DNA of 6,566 nt from Flavobacteriales bacterium (GCA_029262915.1 JAJCYN010000361.1:1-6566); one strand, 5' to 3'; shown: positions 1 to 6,566, counted from the stretch's first letter. Numbers and translations: made by a program. Notes: generated by a model from the letters alone, not told the origin.

Positions 1-2
1 AA

Positions 3-1337
3 TGGATAGACCTTAACAAAAAACAACTTTCTTTTCTATCTAAAGGCCAAAATAATGATTTACAGCCATCTTTCGAGATACAAAAACCCAATAACTATTT
101 TAGTCAATCCGAGCTTCCTATTCTTAAAATAAACACGAACAATACAACAATTCTTGATGAACCAAAAATAGAAGCATCATTAAACATTTTAAACAATAGC
201 TCTAATATTAATCTACTTTCAGATTCGGGTATTTTTCATCAGATTAAAATAGAACTTAGAGGTAATACCTCTCAATCTTTTGCAAAAAAATCATACGGAT
301 TCAATGTTTATGATAATACCAATAAAAAAAAGTCAGTATCGTTACTCGATTTACCTACTTCAAAGAAATGGGTTTTGTACGGTCCTTATGCCGATAAATC
401 GTTAATAAGAAATGCCCTATCCTATTCTCTATATGCTCAAATGGGGAATTATGCTCCGCGTACTCAATTTGTCAATTTAGTAATTAATAACAATTATCGA
501 GGGATATACATGCTAACTGAAAAGGTTCAAATTAGTCCGAATCATATCAACATTCCTAAAGTAAATTTAACTAAAAAAAATATTGCAAAACTTGAGGGAG
601 GATATGTTTTAGAAATTGATAGAAATAACTGGAAATCTAGCTACCCATTAAAAGGAGATACCTCAGCTATTCCTGCATCTTATATGGTTTACTCTCCTAA
701 GAAGAATAAAGTAGATTCAACAATGGAAAAAACCATAAAAACTCAATTTAATATTTTTGAAGAACATATTTACAACAATGATAGTATGTACAATTATTTA
801 GATCTTAATTCTTTTGTGGATCACTTAATTATTAATGAAGTTGCTAAAAACATTGATGGGTATCGGTTAAGTACATTTATTTACAATAAAGATATTGCTA
901 ATAGTACTCCTAAATTTTATATGGGGCCTATTTGGGATTATAATTTTTCCTTTGGATTAGCCAATTATCATAAAGGATATAACCCTGAAGGATATGTTTA
1001 TAACACAGACAAATATGTTCCTTTTTGGTGGAAAAAATTATTAAATGACAGTACATTTCAAAACCAATTACACAACCGGTATTTTGAATTAAGGGAAACT
1101 GTTTTATCTAATCAGAACATTAGTAATACAATTGATTCCTTAACTAATATTTGCTCTAGTTCCAATGATATTAACTTTAAAAAATGGCCAGTTCTAAATT
1201 CTCCTGATTTTTGGCCAAATTATTATGCGGGAAAAACTCATAATGATGAAATTATCTACCTGAAATCTTGGTCCAAAAAACGTTTAAATTTTCTAGATAA
1301 AGAATTTCGAACTAAACAAGTGAACAAAAAACAATAA
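3..1337 (+). CDS. CotH-family secretory kinase, 5'-truncated by window edge
   Basis: The frame is open from position 3 to the TAA at 1335-1337, giving 444 visible residues; the true start lies left of the window. The TTG at 375 is an internal leucine codon, because conserved sequence continues upstream of it. Visible residues 36-62 hold the pre-kinase segment (LPILKINTN...) common in Bacteroidota CotH proteins. Residues 85-98 carry the 'RGNTS...KKSY' motif and residues 123-140 'WVLYGPYADKSLIRNAL'. Next come RGIYMLTEK (166-174), GGYVLEIDR (199-207), NEVAKNIDGYR (278-288) and GPIWDYNFSFG (308-318). By family comparison D285 and D312 are the likely catalytic-loop and metal-binding aspartates. 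Known CotH proteins are atypical kinases that phosphorylate exported proteins, such as Bacillus spore-coat proteins. The protein ends at the usual CotH C-terminal helix (RLNFLDKEF), with no T9SS sorting domain after it. The signal peptide, if any, is out of view. The substrate is unknown. Confidence 0.88.
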   Translation, partial: WIDLNKKQLSFLSKGQNNDLQPSFEIQKPNNYFSQSELPILKINTNNTTILDEPKIEASLNILNNSSNINLLSDSGIFHQIKIELRGNTSQSFAKKSYGFNVYDNTNKKKSVSLLDLPTSKKWVLYGPYADKSLIRNALSYSLYAQMGNYAPRTQFVNLVINNNYRGIYMLTEKVQISPNHINIPKVNLTKKNIAKLEGGYVLEIDRNNWKSSYPLKGDTSAIPASYMVYSPKKNKVDSTMEKTIKTQFNIFEEHIYNNDSMYNYLDLNSFVDHLIINEVAKNIDGYRLSTFIYNKDIANSTPKFYMGPIWDYNFSFGLANYHKGYNPEGYVYNTDKYVPFWWKKLLNDSTFQNQLHNRYFELRETVLSNQNISNTIDSLTNICSSSNDINFKKWPVLNSPDFWPNYYAGKTHNDEIIYLKSWSKKRLNFLDKEFRTKQVNKKQ

Positions 1338-1347
1338 CAGGATGATA

Positions 1348-1377
1348 TTGTTTAAAATTTATAAATAGTTTATTTTG
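1348..1377 (+). promoter_or_regulatory. Weak candidate Bacteroidota-type promoter before the carbamoyltransferase unit
   Basis: A TTG at 1348-1350 and a TATTTTG at 1371-1377 are 20 bp apart. This resembles the Bacteroidota -33 (TTTG) and -7 (TAnnTTTG) elements, although the -7 box is one base short of consensus. It would place a transcription start about 15 bp before the GTG at 1398. The same stretch contains a 5-bp AT-only hairpin (1361-1365 with 1369-1373), so the motif could be chance in AT-rich DNA. If it is not real, the downstream genes may be read through from the CotH gene. Confidence 0.22.
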
Positions 1378-1397
1378 GCTCTCTAATATTGTAAGAA

Positions 1398-3263
1398 GTG
1401 AATATACTTGGTATTTCTGCATTTTATCACGACTCTGCTGCGGCTCTTGTCCAAAACGATGAGGTAATTGCAGCTGCGCAAGAAGAGCGTTTTACAAGAA
1501 AAAAACAAGATGCTTCTTTTCCCGTAAATGCGGTAAAATATTGCTTAGAAGAAGCTGGCTTAACCTTAGACGAATTAGATGCTATTGTTTTTTACGATAA
1601 ACCTTTGTTGAAATTTGAACGTCTTTTAGAAACTTACTATGGTTATAGCCCTAAAGGGATTCGTTCTTTTCTTTCTTCAATGCCAGTCTGGTTAAAGGAA
1701 AAAATGTTTTTAAAACGTTTAATGCACCAAGAACTTGAAAAAGTTGAACCTTACAATAAGAAAAAAGTTAAATTTCTTTTCCCAGAACATCACTTGTCTC
1801 ATGCCGCAAGTGCATTTTACCCCTCTCCCTTTGAGGATGCTGCAATATTAACCATTGATGGGGTTGGTGAGTGGGCTACGGCTTCCATTGCTCATGGAAA
1901 AAGAAATAAAATCGAGGTGTTAAAAGAGTTGCACTTCCCTCATTCTTTAGGTTTGTTGTATTCTGCTTTTACCTACTATTTAGGTTTTAAGGTAAACTCT
2001 GGCGAATACAAACTAATGGGGCTTGCCCCGTATGGTGATCCCAATTCTGAAGAGGTACAACGATTCGTTAAAATCATTAAAGAAGATTTAATAGACATTA
2101 AAGAAGATGGCTCGATTTGGTTAAACCAAGCTTACTTTAATTACGCCACTGGTTTGCGTATGATTAACGATAAAAAATGGGAGAAACTCTTTGGGGTTCC
2201 TACCCGGAAAAAAGAATCTGATTTTGAACAAGTGCATTGCAACTTGGGGCTTGCCATTCAAATTATTACCGAAGAGGTGGTAATATTAATGGCTAAAGAA
2301 GCGAAAAAAATTACAGGTTCTTCTAACTTGTGTTTAGCCGGAGGTGTTGCATTAAACTGTGTATCCAATGGAAAATTAATTAACACTAACATTTTTGAAA
2401 ATGTATATATTCAACCAGCCGCTGGAGATGCTGGCGGAGCTCTTGGTGCTGCTCAAGCTGCTTATTATATTTCTTTTGATAATGAACGGAATATAGACAA
2501 AAGCAAACAAGACGCCATGAAAGGCTCTTATTTGGGCTGTGAGTTTAGTGATAAAGAGATAGAAACGACTTTAAAAAAATATAAAGCTACTTTTACTAAA
2601 CAAAATACTTTTTCTAAAGCTTGTAAAAACACAGCTGAATATCTAGATAAAGGACAAATAATAGGATGGTTTCAAGGACGAATGGAGTTTGGACCTAGGG
2701 CTTTAGGAAACAGAAGTATTATTGGTGATCCCCGAAACACAGAAATGCAAAAGAAACTGAATCTAAAAATAAAATATAGAGAGTCCTTTAGGCCTTTTGC
2801 TCCTTCTGTTTTAGCAGAAGATGCAGAAAAGTATTTTAACATTAAAGGCATTTCTCCTTATATGCTAACTGTTCAGCCCGTTAAAGAATCAATTAGGAAA
2901 GAAATGAGCAATAATTACGTTTCACTGCCTATGAAGGAAAAATTGTACCAACAACGCTCTACCCTTCCTTCCATTACTCATGTTGATTTTTCTGCCAGAA
3001 TTCAAACCGTACATAAAGAGACCAATCCTAAGTATTGGGAATTGATTAATACCTTTAAACAAAAAACAGGATGTTCTTTAGTCATTAATACAAGTTTTAA
3101 TGTTAGAGGAGAACCCATCGTTTGTGATCCTGAGGATGCCTACAGGTGTTTTATGCGAACTGAAATGGATTACTTAGTTTTGAATAATTATATATTAAAA
3201 AAAGAAGATCAACCCAACTGGACCGAAAAGGACCATTGGCAAGAGGAATTCGTTTTAGATTAA
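1398..3263 (+). CDS. NodU/CmcH/TobZ-family O-carbamoyltransferase
   Basis: A 621-residue cytoplasmic enzyme, full length for a family of about 600 residues. Known members form carbamoyl-adenylate from carbamoyl phosphate and ATP, then move the carbamoyl group to a hydroxyl of the acceptor. The N-terminal Kae1-like domain opens with NILGISAFYHDSAAALV and has the metal-binding motif H131-x3-H135 (HHLSH), D154 in 'TIDGVGEW', 'CLAGGVALN' (312-320) and D344 in 'AAGDAGGALG'. These match the TobZ iron/ATP-site histidines and aspartates. The C-terminal YrdC-like domain shows 'GRMEFGPRALGNRSIIGDPR' (427-446), 'YRESFRPFAPS' (460-470) and 'NTSFNVRGEP' (564-573). All key residues are present, so it is predicted active. 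The start is GTG: an in-frame TAA at 1392-1394 lies just upstream and the conserved N terminus begins immediately. There is no usable Shine-Dalgarno. It is the first gene of a tight unit and resembles SxtI of saxitoxin clusters in family and neighbours. The acceptor is unknown. Confidence 0.95.
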   Translation: MNILGISAFYHDSAAALVQNDEVIAAAQEERFTRKKQDASFPVNAVKYCLEEAGLTLDELDAIVFYDKPLLKFERLLETYYGYSPKGIRSFLSSMPVWLKEKMFLKRLMHQELEKVEPYNKKKVKFLFPEHHLSHAASAFYPSPFEDAAILTIDGVGEWATASIAHGKRNKIEVLKELHFPHSLGLLYSAFTYYLGFKVNSGEYKLMGLAPYGDPNSEEVQRFVKIIKEDLIDIKEDGSIWLNQAYFNYATGLRMINDKKWEKLFGVPTRKKESDFEQVHCNLGLAIQIITEEVVILMAKEAKKITGSSNLCLAGGVALNCVSNGKLINTNIFENVYIQPAAGDAGGALGAAQAAYYISFDNERNIDKSKQDAMKGSYLGCEFSDKEIETTLKKYKATFTKQNTFSKACKNTAEYLDKGQIIGWFQGRMEFGPRALGNRSIIGDPRNTEMQKKLNLKIKYRESFRPFAPSVLAEDAEKYFNIKGISPYMLTVQPVKESIRKEMSNNYVSLPMKEKLYQQRSTLPSITHVDFSARIQTVHKETNPKYWELINTFKQKTGCSLVINTSFNVRGEPIVCDPEDAYRCFMRTEMDYLVLNNYILKKEDQPNWTEKDHWQEEFVLD

Positions 3264-3270
3264 TTGATTT

Positions 3271-3420
3271 ATGGATTTTTTAAAAGATTTATGGGCATTT
3301 TTGAAAGTTAGAAAAAAGTTTTGGCTTGCCCCTGTTATCCTTATACTTTTACTTATTGGTGTATTAATTGTTATTGGTGGTGGTTCGGCAATTGCTCCCT
3401 TTATTTATACCCTATTTTAA
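3271..3420 (+). CDS. DUF5989-type single-pass membrane protein, 49 aa (SxtK-like)
   Basis: A short gene with an ATG at 3271, 7 bp after the carbamoyltransferase stop, and a TAA at 3418-3420. The 49-residue product starts MDFLKDLWAFLKVRKKFWL, an amphipathic basic segment. One transmembrane helix follows at about residues 20-37 (PVILILLLIGVLIVI), and it ends in GGGSAIAPFIYTLF. This pattern of a short 'F(L)..W.FLK.RKK.WL' head, one helix and a terminal 'GSAIAPFIYTLF' is how I recognise the DUF5989 family. Members are about 50 residues and are often encoded next to NodU/CmcH carbamoyltransferases. Size and position also recall SxtK of saxitoxin clusters. Positive-inside rules suggest N-in. No catalytic residues are apparent, so a membrane anchor or docking partner for the carbamoyltransferase is a plausible but unproven role. 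Confidence 0.9.
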   Translation: MDFLKDLWAFLKVRKKFWLAPVILILLLIGVLIVIGGGSAIAPFIYTLF

Positions 3421-3423
3421 TTA

Positions 3424-3789
3424 ATGGAGAAAACCAATAAATATTTAGTCATCCTAGTCATCGTTGCTGGTTTAATGGGGTGTTATTTTTTGTTTAAGAT
3501 TAACATTCTCTTACCTATAGCGTTAGGTATCGCTGTTATAAGTATTGCATCCTCATCCCTCGCTGAAAAAATTGTTTGGGTTTGGGATAAAATAGCTTTA
3601 ATACTTGGGACAGTTAATTCAAAAATATTATTGTCCGTTATTTTTTATGTTTTTTTAGTTCCTATCGCATTGACCTCTAGGCTTTTTAAAAAGAAAGATG
3701 AATTATTCTTAAAAAAGAAAAACGAAGGGTCATATTATAAAGAACGAAATCATTCTTATAAGGTTGAAGATTTAGAGAATGTATTTTAA
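3424..3789 (+). CDS. SxtJ-type small membrane protein
   Basis: 121 residues, with the ATG 3 bp after the preceding stop. Hydrophobic segments lie at about 7-24, 27-46 and 64-85, joined by a tryptophan-containing amphipathic stretch (VWVWDKIALILGTVNSKI, 51-68). The tail from residue 88 is strongly basic, then mixed. The core 'W.K.A..LG.VNS+I.L...FY..L.PI.L..RLF.K' is the pattern I associate with the SxtJ family, named for an unknown-function protein beside the O-carbamoyltransferase SxtI in saxitoxin clusters. No enzymatic motif is visible. Co-location with the carbamoyltransferase and the 49-residue protein suggests a membrane complex or scaffold; this is inference. Family call from memory, without a profile search. 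Confidence 0.85.
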   Translation: MEKTNKYLVILVIVAGLMGCYFLFKINILLPIALGIAVISIASSSLAEKIVWVWDKIALILGTVNSKILLSVIFYVFLVPIALTSRLFKKKDELFLKKKNEGSYYKERNHSYKVEDLENVF

Positions 3790-3795
3790 GTATTC

Positions 3796-5406
3796 ATGAA
3801 TAATCAAGAAACAGCATCAACTTCTCTAGAATTCGAAAAAAAATTCATTTCGTTTGTTGGAAAAACTGGTTTGTCGATTTCTTTGCTACTCATTCCTCCT
3901 CTTTTTAGACCTTTTTTTGCTGTTTCTGGATTTATATTAAATGAAACTGCCTTACTTTGGGAATATAGCTCCATTTTGTTTATTATTTCACTAGGACTGG
4001 TATTATTCTCAAAAAAAATTAACCTATCGTTCTCTTTTTTCTTTTTCGTAATTCTATTTTTTATTATTATAGAACTGTTTACAAGAATATATGTTACTAC
4101 TTTTTATAAAGAGGTTGAAAAACAAGAACTTGGTTTATTTGCCAATAAAACCTACGAGGAATTTGCAAAGTATAAGGGGCACCCCTTCTTAGCTTATACA
4201 GGAAATCCTGGAATTGATTATGAGGTAGGTGGAAAAATAAAAAAAACTACGGAATTCAACAATATGGGGTTTATTGGAAAAGACTTTGTACTTGAAAACC
4301 CAAGCAACAAAGTTCGAATAGCCTGCATTGGTGGTTCCACAACAGAAAGAGGGTATCCGGCAATAACAGAATATCAACTGAATAAATTTTCAAAGGATTC
4401 TATTCAATTTGAAGTTCTTAATTTTGGTGTAAGCGGTTGGACAAGCGCTAATTCTCTGACCAATTATATTCTTAATGTAAGAGATTTTAACCCTGATTAT
4501 GTTCTTATTCATCATGGTTGGAATGAGGGTCGAATTCGAAATACACCAAAAGATTTTTTTAGAAATGATTATTCCCATTCTTTAACATATTTTCATGAAC
4601 CCAGGATAATTGATAAAATTCCTATAAGAATTAGCGTTTTGTATCGGATTTTAAAAAATAAATTCTCCAGAATCCCTGATTGGGTGTTTTTAGGTGATGC
4701 TACCATGATTAAAGACAGGCCCAAAACAGAAGAAAATTATAGTAATTCAGATGAGCTTATTCCCTTTGAAAGAAACATAAAAACAATAGTAGACATGTGT
4801 TTGTTATATGATTCAAAGGTAATATTAAGCACGCAGCCTTTTTCTCTCTCAAAAAATGACCCAACATCCGAAACCATAGAGCAGGCTAATAATATTATGA
4901 GAACAATCTATTCTGAATACAAATCAAAAGTTTTATTTCTTGATTTAGACAATTCCGCAACTGGAAATATGAATACTATTTTCACCGATTTAGCCCATAT
5001 GAATAGTGCTGGAAATTTTTATAAAGGTTCAGAATTTGCTAGATTTATATTTAATGATTTAGTCCAAAAGGATTCGATTAGACCAATCCTCCCTTATATA
5101 GGTTCTTTTTCCTTTCATAACTTTGTCAAAAGATCTCTTTCCAATAAGGATAACAAAACGATAATAAAAAGAAAAGCCCAAGAGCGAAAAATATCAACCC
5201 ACGAAATGCTAAAAAGAGAAGCTCTGTATCTTCTAAAACAAAAAAACGAAACTCAACTAAATCCAATATTTGAATATCATTTACAGGATTATAAAATTAG
5301 AAACGACAGTACTTGGGTAGAGCAAATAAAAAAACAGGCAAAAGAAAGAAACATTTCATTTGATGAGAATATTGATAGGAATATAAAATATATGCTCAGA
5401 AATTAA
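3796..5406 (+). CDS. Membrane-anchored SGNH/GDSL hydrolase with C-terminal helical repeats
   Basis: 536 residues, starting 6 bp after the previous gene. Three hydrophobic segments lie at about 24-48, 57-72 and 77-98, with basic residues before the first (KK, 15-16) and between the second and third (SKK, 72-74). This predicts N-in and a periplasmic catalytic domain. SGNH blocks: I, 'IGGSTTE' with nucleophile S181; II, 'NFGVSGW' with G214; III, 'HHGWNEG' with N243; V, 'TDLAHMN' with D398 and H401. The set is complete, so an active esterase, lipase or acyltransferase-like hydrolase is likely. Before block I, 'HPFLAYTGNPG' (129-139) and 'EFNNMGFIGKDF' (153-164) are typical of membrane-linked SGNH proteins. 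After about residue 420, a charged helical extension contains two related 28-residue segments (455-482 and 509-536). As last gene of the carbamoyltransferase unit, it probably acts on the same or a linked product. The substrate is unknown. Confidence 0.9.
   Translation: MNNQETASTSLEFEKKFISFVGKTGLSISLLLIPPLFRPFFAVSGFILNETALLWEYSSILFIISLGLVLFSKKINLSFSFFFFVILFFIIIELFTRIYVTTFYKEVEKQELGLFANKTYEEFAKYKGHPFLAYTGNPGIDYEVGGKIKKTTEFNNMGFIGKDFVLENPSNKVRIACIGGSTTERGYPAITEYQLNKFSKDSIQFEVLNFGVSGWTSANSLTNYILNVRDFNPDYVLIHHGWNEGRIRNTPKDFFRNDYSHSLTYFHEPRIIDKIPIRISVLYRILKNKFSRIPDWVFLGDATMIKDRPKTEENYSNSDELIPFERNIKTIVDMCLLYDSKVILSTQPFSLSKNDPTSETIEQANNIMRTIYSEYKSKVLFLDLDNSATGNMNTIFTDLAHMNSAGNFYKGSEFARFIFNDLVQKDSIRPILPYIGSFSFHNFVKRSLSNKDNKTIIKRKAQERKISTHEMLKREALYLLKQKNETQLNPIFEYHLQDYKIRNDSTWVEQIKKQAKERNISFDENIDRNIKYMLRN
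5158..5403 (+). repeat. Two related helical segments at the C terminus of the SGNH hydrolase
   Basis: Residues 455-482 (bases 5158-5241) and 509-536 (bases 5320-5403) align without gaps at 11 of 28 identical positions. The shared pattern is I-K-x-x-A-x-E-R-x-I-S-x-x-E-x-[LI]-x-R-x-x-x-Y-[LM]-L. The second copy ends exactly at the stop codon. The two copies differ clearly at DNA level, so this is an old duplication of a protein module and not a recent DNA repeat. Function is unknown; a small helical binding or docking module is a guess. Confidence 0.65.
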
Positions 5407-5540
5407 TTTCCTTAAAAAAGAAGTTTATTATAATTCCCTTTTCTTTATTATAAATATTGTTTTTGCCAAGTGTTTTTTCTTCGGCTCGTTTCTTTCCCTT
5501 CACTCAGGTTTTGACTGTTTTAAACCATTCTAAATTCGCT
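5407..5540. other. Convergent intergenic region without a clear terminator
   Basis: 134 bp separate the stop codons of the SGNH hydrolase (plus) and the DUF2079-type gene (minus). No coding potential is convincing. The best hairpin pairs 5465-5470 with 5479-5485: six base pairs with one bulged C, an 8-base loop, and a T-rich but interrupted stretch after it on the plus strand. A second 5-bp stem pairs 5507-5511 with 5522-5526 and has no T-tract on either strand. Either could be a weak terminator, but neither is persuasive. A 10-bp AT-only direct repeat (TTTATTATAA at 5424-5433 and 5444-5453) is probably chance. Confidence 0.5.
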
Positions 5541-6566
5541 TTAATCTTCCTTTTTAATAGTTTTTATTTCTTTTTTCAATGGGGTAAAGCTCTTTTCCAG
5601 AAGAATAACACTTTCATTTTTCACAATTGTATTCCAATTTGAAGAATTAATTAATTTTTGCAACATCTGTTTGTATTGCTTTTTCGACTGGGGGTAAGTA
5701 ATACCCCCTGGACAAAGCACAATATATTCTGCATCAAAAATTTTTGGATATTCATAAATTGATTTTCTTGCAGCAAGGTGGGGAGCCAAATTAAACTCTG
5801 CAGAAACCTTTGCATCGTGAGGTATTAAGGCTAATGCTCTTTGTATCTCTGTGACTTTATAAGGTGTTAGGTAATGTTCTTTAGCATAAAACCTGAGTCC
5901 AATGTTATCATACCAGCCAGGGAGTCTATTTTCAATTTTTACAATATTAATGGTAAAACAAGCGACTACGGCAATTATAGCATATTTTAAAGTATGCTTG
6001 TTTTGTTTTTCAGAAAAATACTCAAATAATGCTATTGTAAGGATAGGTGCAAACTCTATTGAATAGTGATAAGAAAGCCCCCAATGCGTATAGGTATCAT
6101 GAAACAATTTTTGACCAAAAATTGGCAATAAAGCAATAAGATATTGTGGCTTTCTAATTAAGGCAATGCCTCCAGATAATAAAAGAACGGTAAAAAATTC
6201 ATTTTTAACGCCTGAGGCACTTGGGTTATTTAAATGATTCGTAAAAAGTGCTACAAAAACATCCCAAGGATGCCTAAAAATATTAATTATTGCCTCCATA
6301 AAGTTGCTTCCTAATGGAGGGAATTTAAAATGCATGTACACCGTCTCGGATTGAATTGCCAAATTTGGCATTATGTAACCTATTACTATGGCAAAAAATA
6401 AGAATGAAAATAAAGTCACTCCAATGAGAATATATCTCTTTTTAACATCTTTAAAGTTAACAACCAATATTCCGATTGCTATAAAACCCGCCCATAAAGC
6501 CATATTTTCTCTACTTATAATCAAGAGAATATAAAATAATATGGATAACCGATAATTTTCCTTTTT
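5541..6566 (-). CDS. DUF2079-type polytopic membrane protein, 5'-truncated by window edge
   Basis: Read on the minus strand, the frame is open from the right edge to the TAA at 5543-5541, giving 341 visible residues. The TTG at 6524 is an internal leucine, since the frame continues uninterrupted to 6566 with hydrophobic sequence (LSILFYILLIISRENMALW). Several membrane segments lie at about visible residues 7-18, 22-37, 45-66, 123-137, 142-156, 168-184 and 195-209. A mainly soluble C-terminal part of about 130 residues follows. The features 'SRENMALW' (equivalent of the family's loop acid pair), 'SYHYSIEFAPIL' (165-176) and the tail 'ALALIPHDAKVSAEFNLAPHL' region (244-264, then R267 and YEYP) are what I recognise from DUF2079 membrane proteins. 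These resemble GT-C glycosyltransferases, but a biochemical role is not established. It is convergent with the carbamoyltransferase unit, so it is separately transcribed and may be unrelated to it. The promoter and start are outside the window. Confidence 0.82.
   Translation of the reverse strand, partial: KKENYRLSILFYILLIISRENMALWAGFIAIGILVVNFKDVKKRYILIGVTLFSFLFFAIVIGYIMPNLAIQSETVYMHFKFPPLGSNFMEAIINIFRHPWDVFVALFTNHLNNPSASGVKNEFFTVLLLSGGIALIRKPQYLIALLPIFGQKLFHDTYTHWGLSYHYSIEFAPILTIALFEYFSEKQNKHTLKYAIIAVVACFTINIVKIENRLPGWYDNIGLRFYAKEHYLTPYKVTEIQRALALIPHDAKVSAEFNLAPHLAARKSIYEYPKIFDAEYIVLCPGGITYPQSKKQYKQMLQKLINSSNWNTIVKNESVILLEKSFTPLKKEIKTIKKED

Larger units (their letters stand above)
1398..5406 (+). 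other. Predicted four-gene operon: carbamoyltransferase, DUF5989-type, SxtJ-type, SGNH hydrolase
   Basis: Four same-strand genes are separated by 7, 3 and 6 bp, with no room for internal promoters or terminators in the gaps. Co-transcription is therefore likely, and translational coupling is plausible because none of the starts has a clear Shine-Dalgarno. Known context: small DUF5989/SxtK-like and SxtJ-like membrane proteins recur beside O-carbamoyltransferases in distant phyla. The joint role, modification of a membrane-associated or exported molecule, is inference. Confidence 0.75.

Noticed and set aside
375..1337. A CotH gene starting at the TTG at 375
   Set aside because: The frame is open upstream to the window edge, and residues before this codon match conserved CotH sequence (RGNTS...KKSY, then W-V-L-Y-G-P-Y). 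The TTG is an internal leucine.
1361..1373. Hairpin ATAAA/TTTAT after the CotH gene as a terminator
   Set aside because: Five A-T pairs around a 3-base loop are too weak for an intrinsic terminator, and it overlaps the candidate promoter.
4189..4377. 62-codon minus-strand open frame
   Set aside because: It lies wholly inside the SGNH hydrolase gene, opposite its block I region, and the product is cysteine- and phenylalanine-rich with no recognisable motif. It is a shadow frame.
4390..4578. 62-codon minus-strand open frame
   Set aside because: It lies opposite blocks II and III of the SGNH hydrolase. No motif and no separate regulatory signals are visible.
5424..5453. 10-bp direct repeat TTTATTATAA separated by 10 bp
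   Set aside because: It is made only of A and T in an AT-rich spacer and is not accompanied by target-site or inverted-repeat structure. Chance is the best explanation.
5457..5642. 61-codon plus-strand open frame in the convergent spacer
   Set aside because: About half overlaps the end of the minus-strand DUF2079-type gene. The product is low-complexity F/L/S-rich, as expected from a T-rich strand, with a non-ATG start and no family resemblance.
5541..6524. A DUF2079-type gene starting at the TTG at 6524 on the minus strand
   Set aside because: The frame continues without a stop to position 6566 and encodes more hydrophobic sequence, so the real start lies outside the window.

Overview
The window looks like a piece of an AT-rich Bacteroidota chromosome, probably a Flavobacteriia- or Cytophagia-type organism. 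This is an inference from the protein families, the strong A/T codon bias and the near absence of Shine-Dalgarno sequences. No rRNA, tRNA, CRISPR array, insertion sequence or phage gene was seen.

Layout. (1) Positions 3-1337, plus strand: the 3' part of a CotH-family secretory kinase gene, cut by the left edge. (2) A 60-bp gap at 1338-1397 holds a weak candidate promoter. (3) Positions 1398-5406, plus strand: a tight four-gene unit with gaps of 7, 3 and 6 bp. It encodes a NodU/CmcH/TobZ-type O-carbamoyltransferase, a 49-residue single-pass membrane protein of the DUF5989 type, a 121-residue SxtJ-type membrane protein, and a membrane-anchored SGNH/GDSL hydrolase with two related helical segments at its C terminus. 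(4) A 134-bp convergent intergenic region at 5407-5540 has no convincing strong terminator. (5) Positions 5541-6566, minus strand: the 3' part of a DUF2079-type polytopic membrane protein gene, cut by the right edge.

How the genes may work together. The carbamoyltransferase should place a carbamoyl group on a hydroxyl using carbamoyl phosphate and ATP. The two small membrane proteins are of the kinds found beside O-carbamoyltransferases, including in the cyanobacterial saxitoxin clusters (sxtI, sxtJ, sxtK). Here they are followed by a hydrolase or acyl-esterase whose catalytic domain is predicted to face the periplasm. The simplest reading is a conserved cassette that carbamoylates and then trims or esterifies a membrane-associated or exported glycan, lipid or small molecule. 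The substrate is unknown and cannot be read from the sequence. The small DUF5989-type gene at 3271-3420 is easily missed because of its length, but it is well supported.
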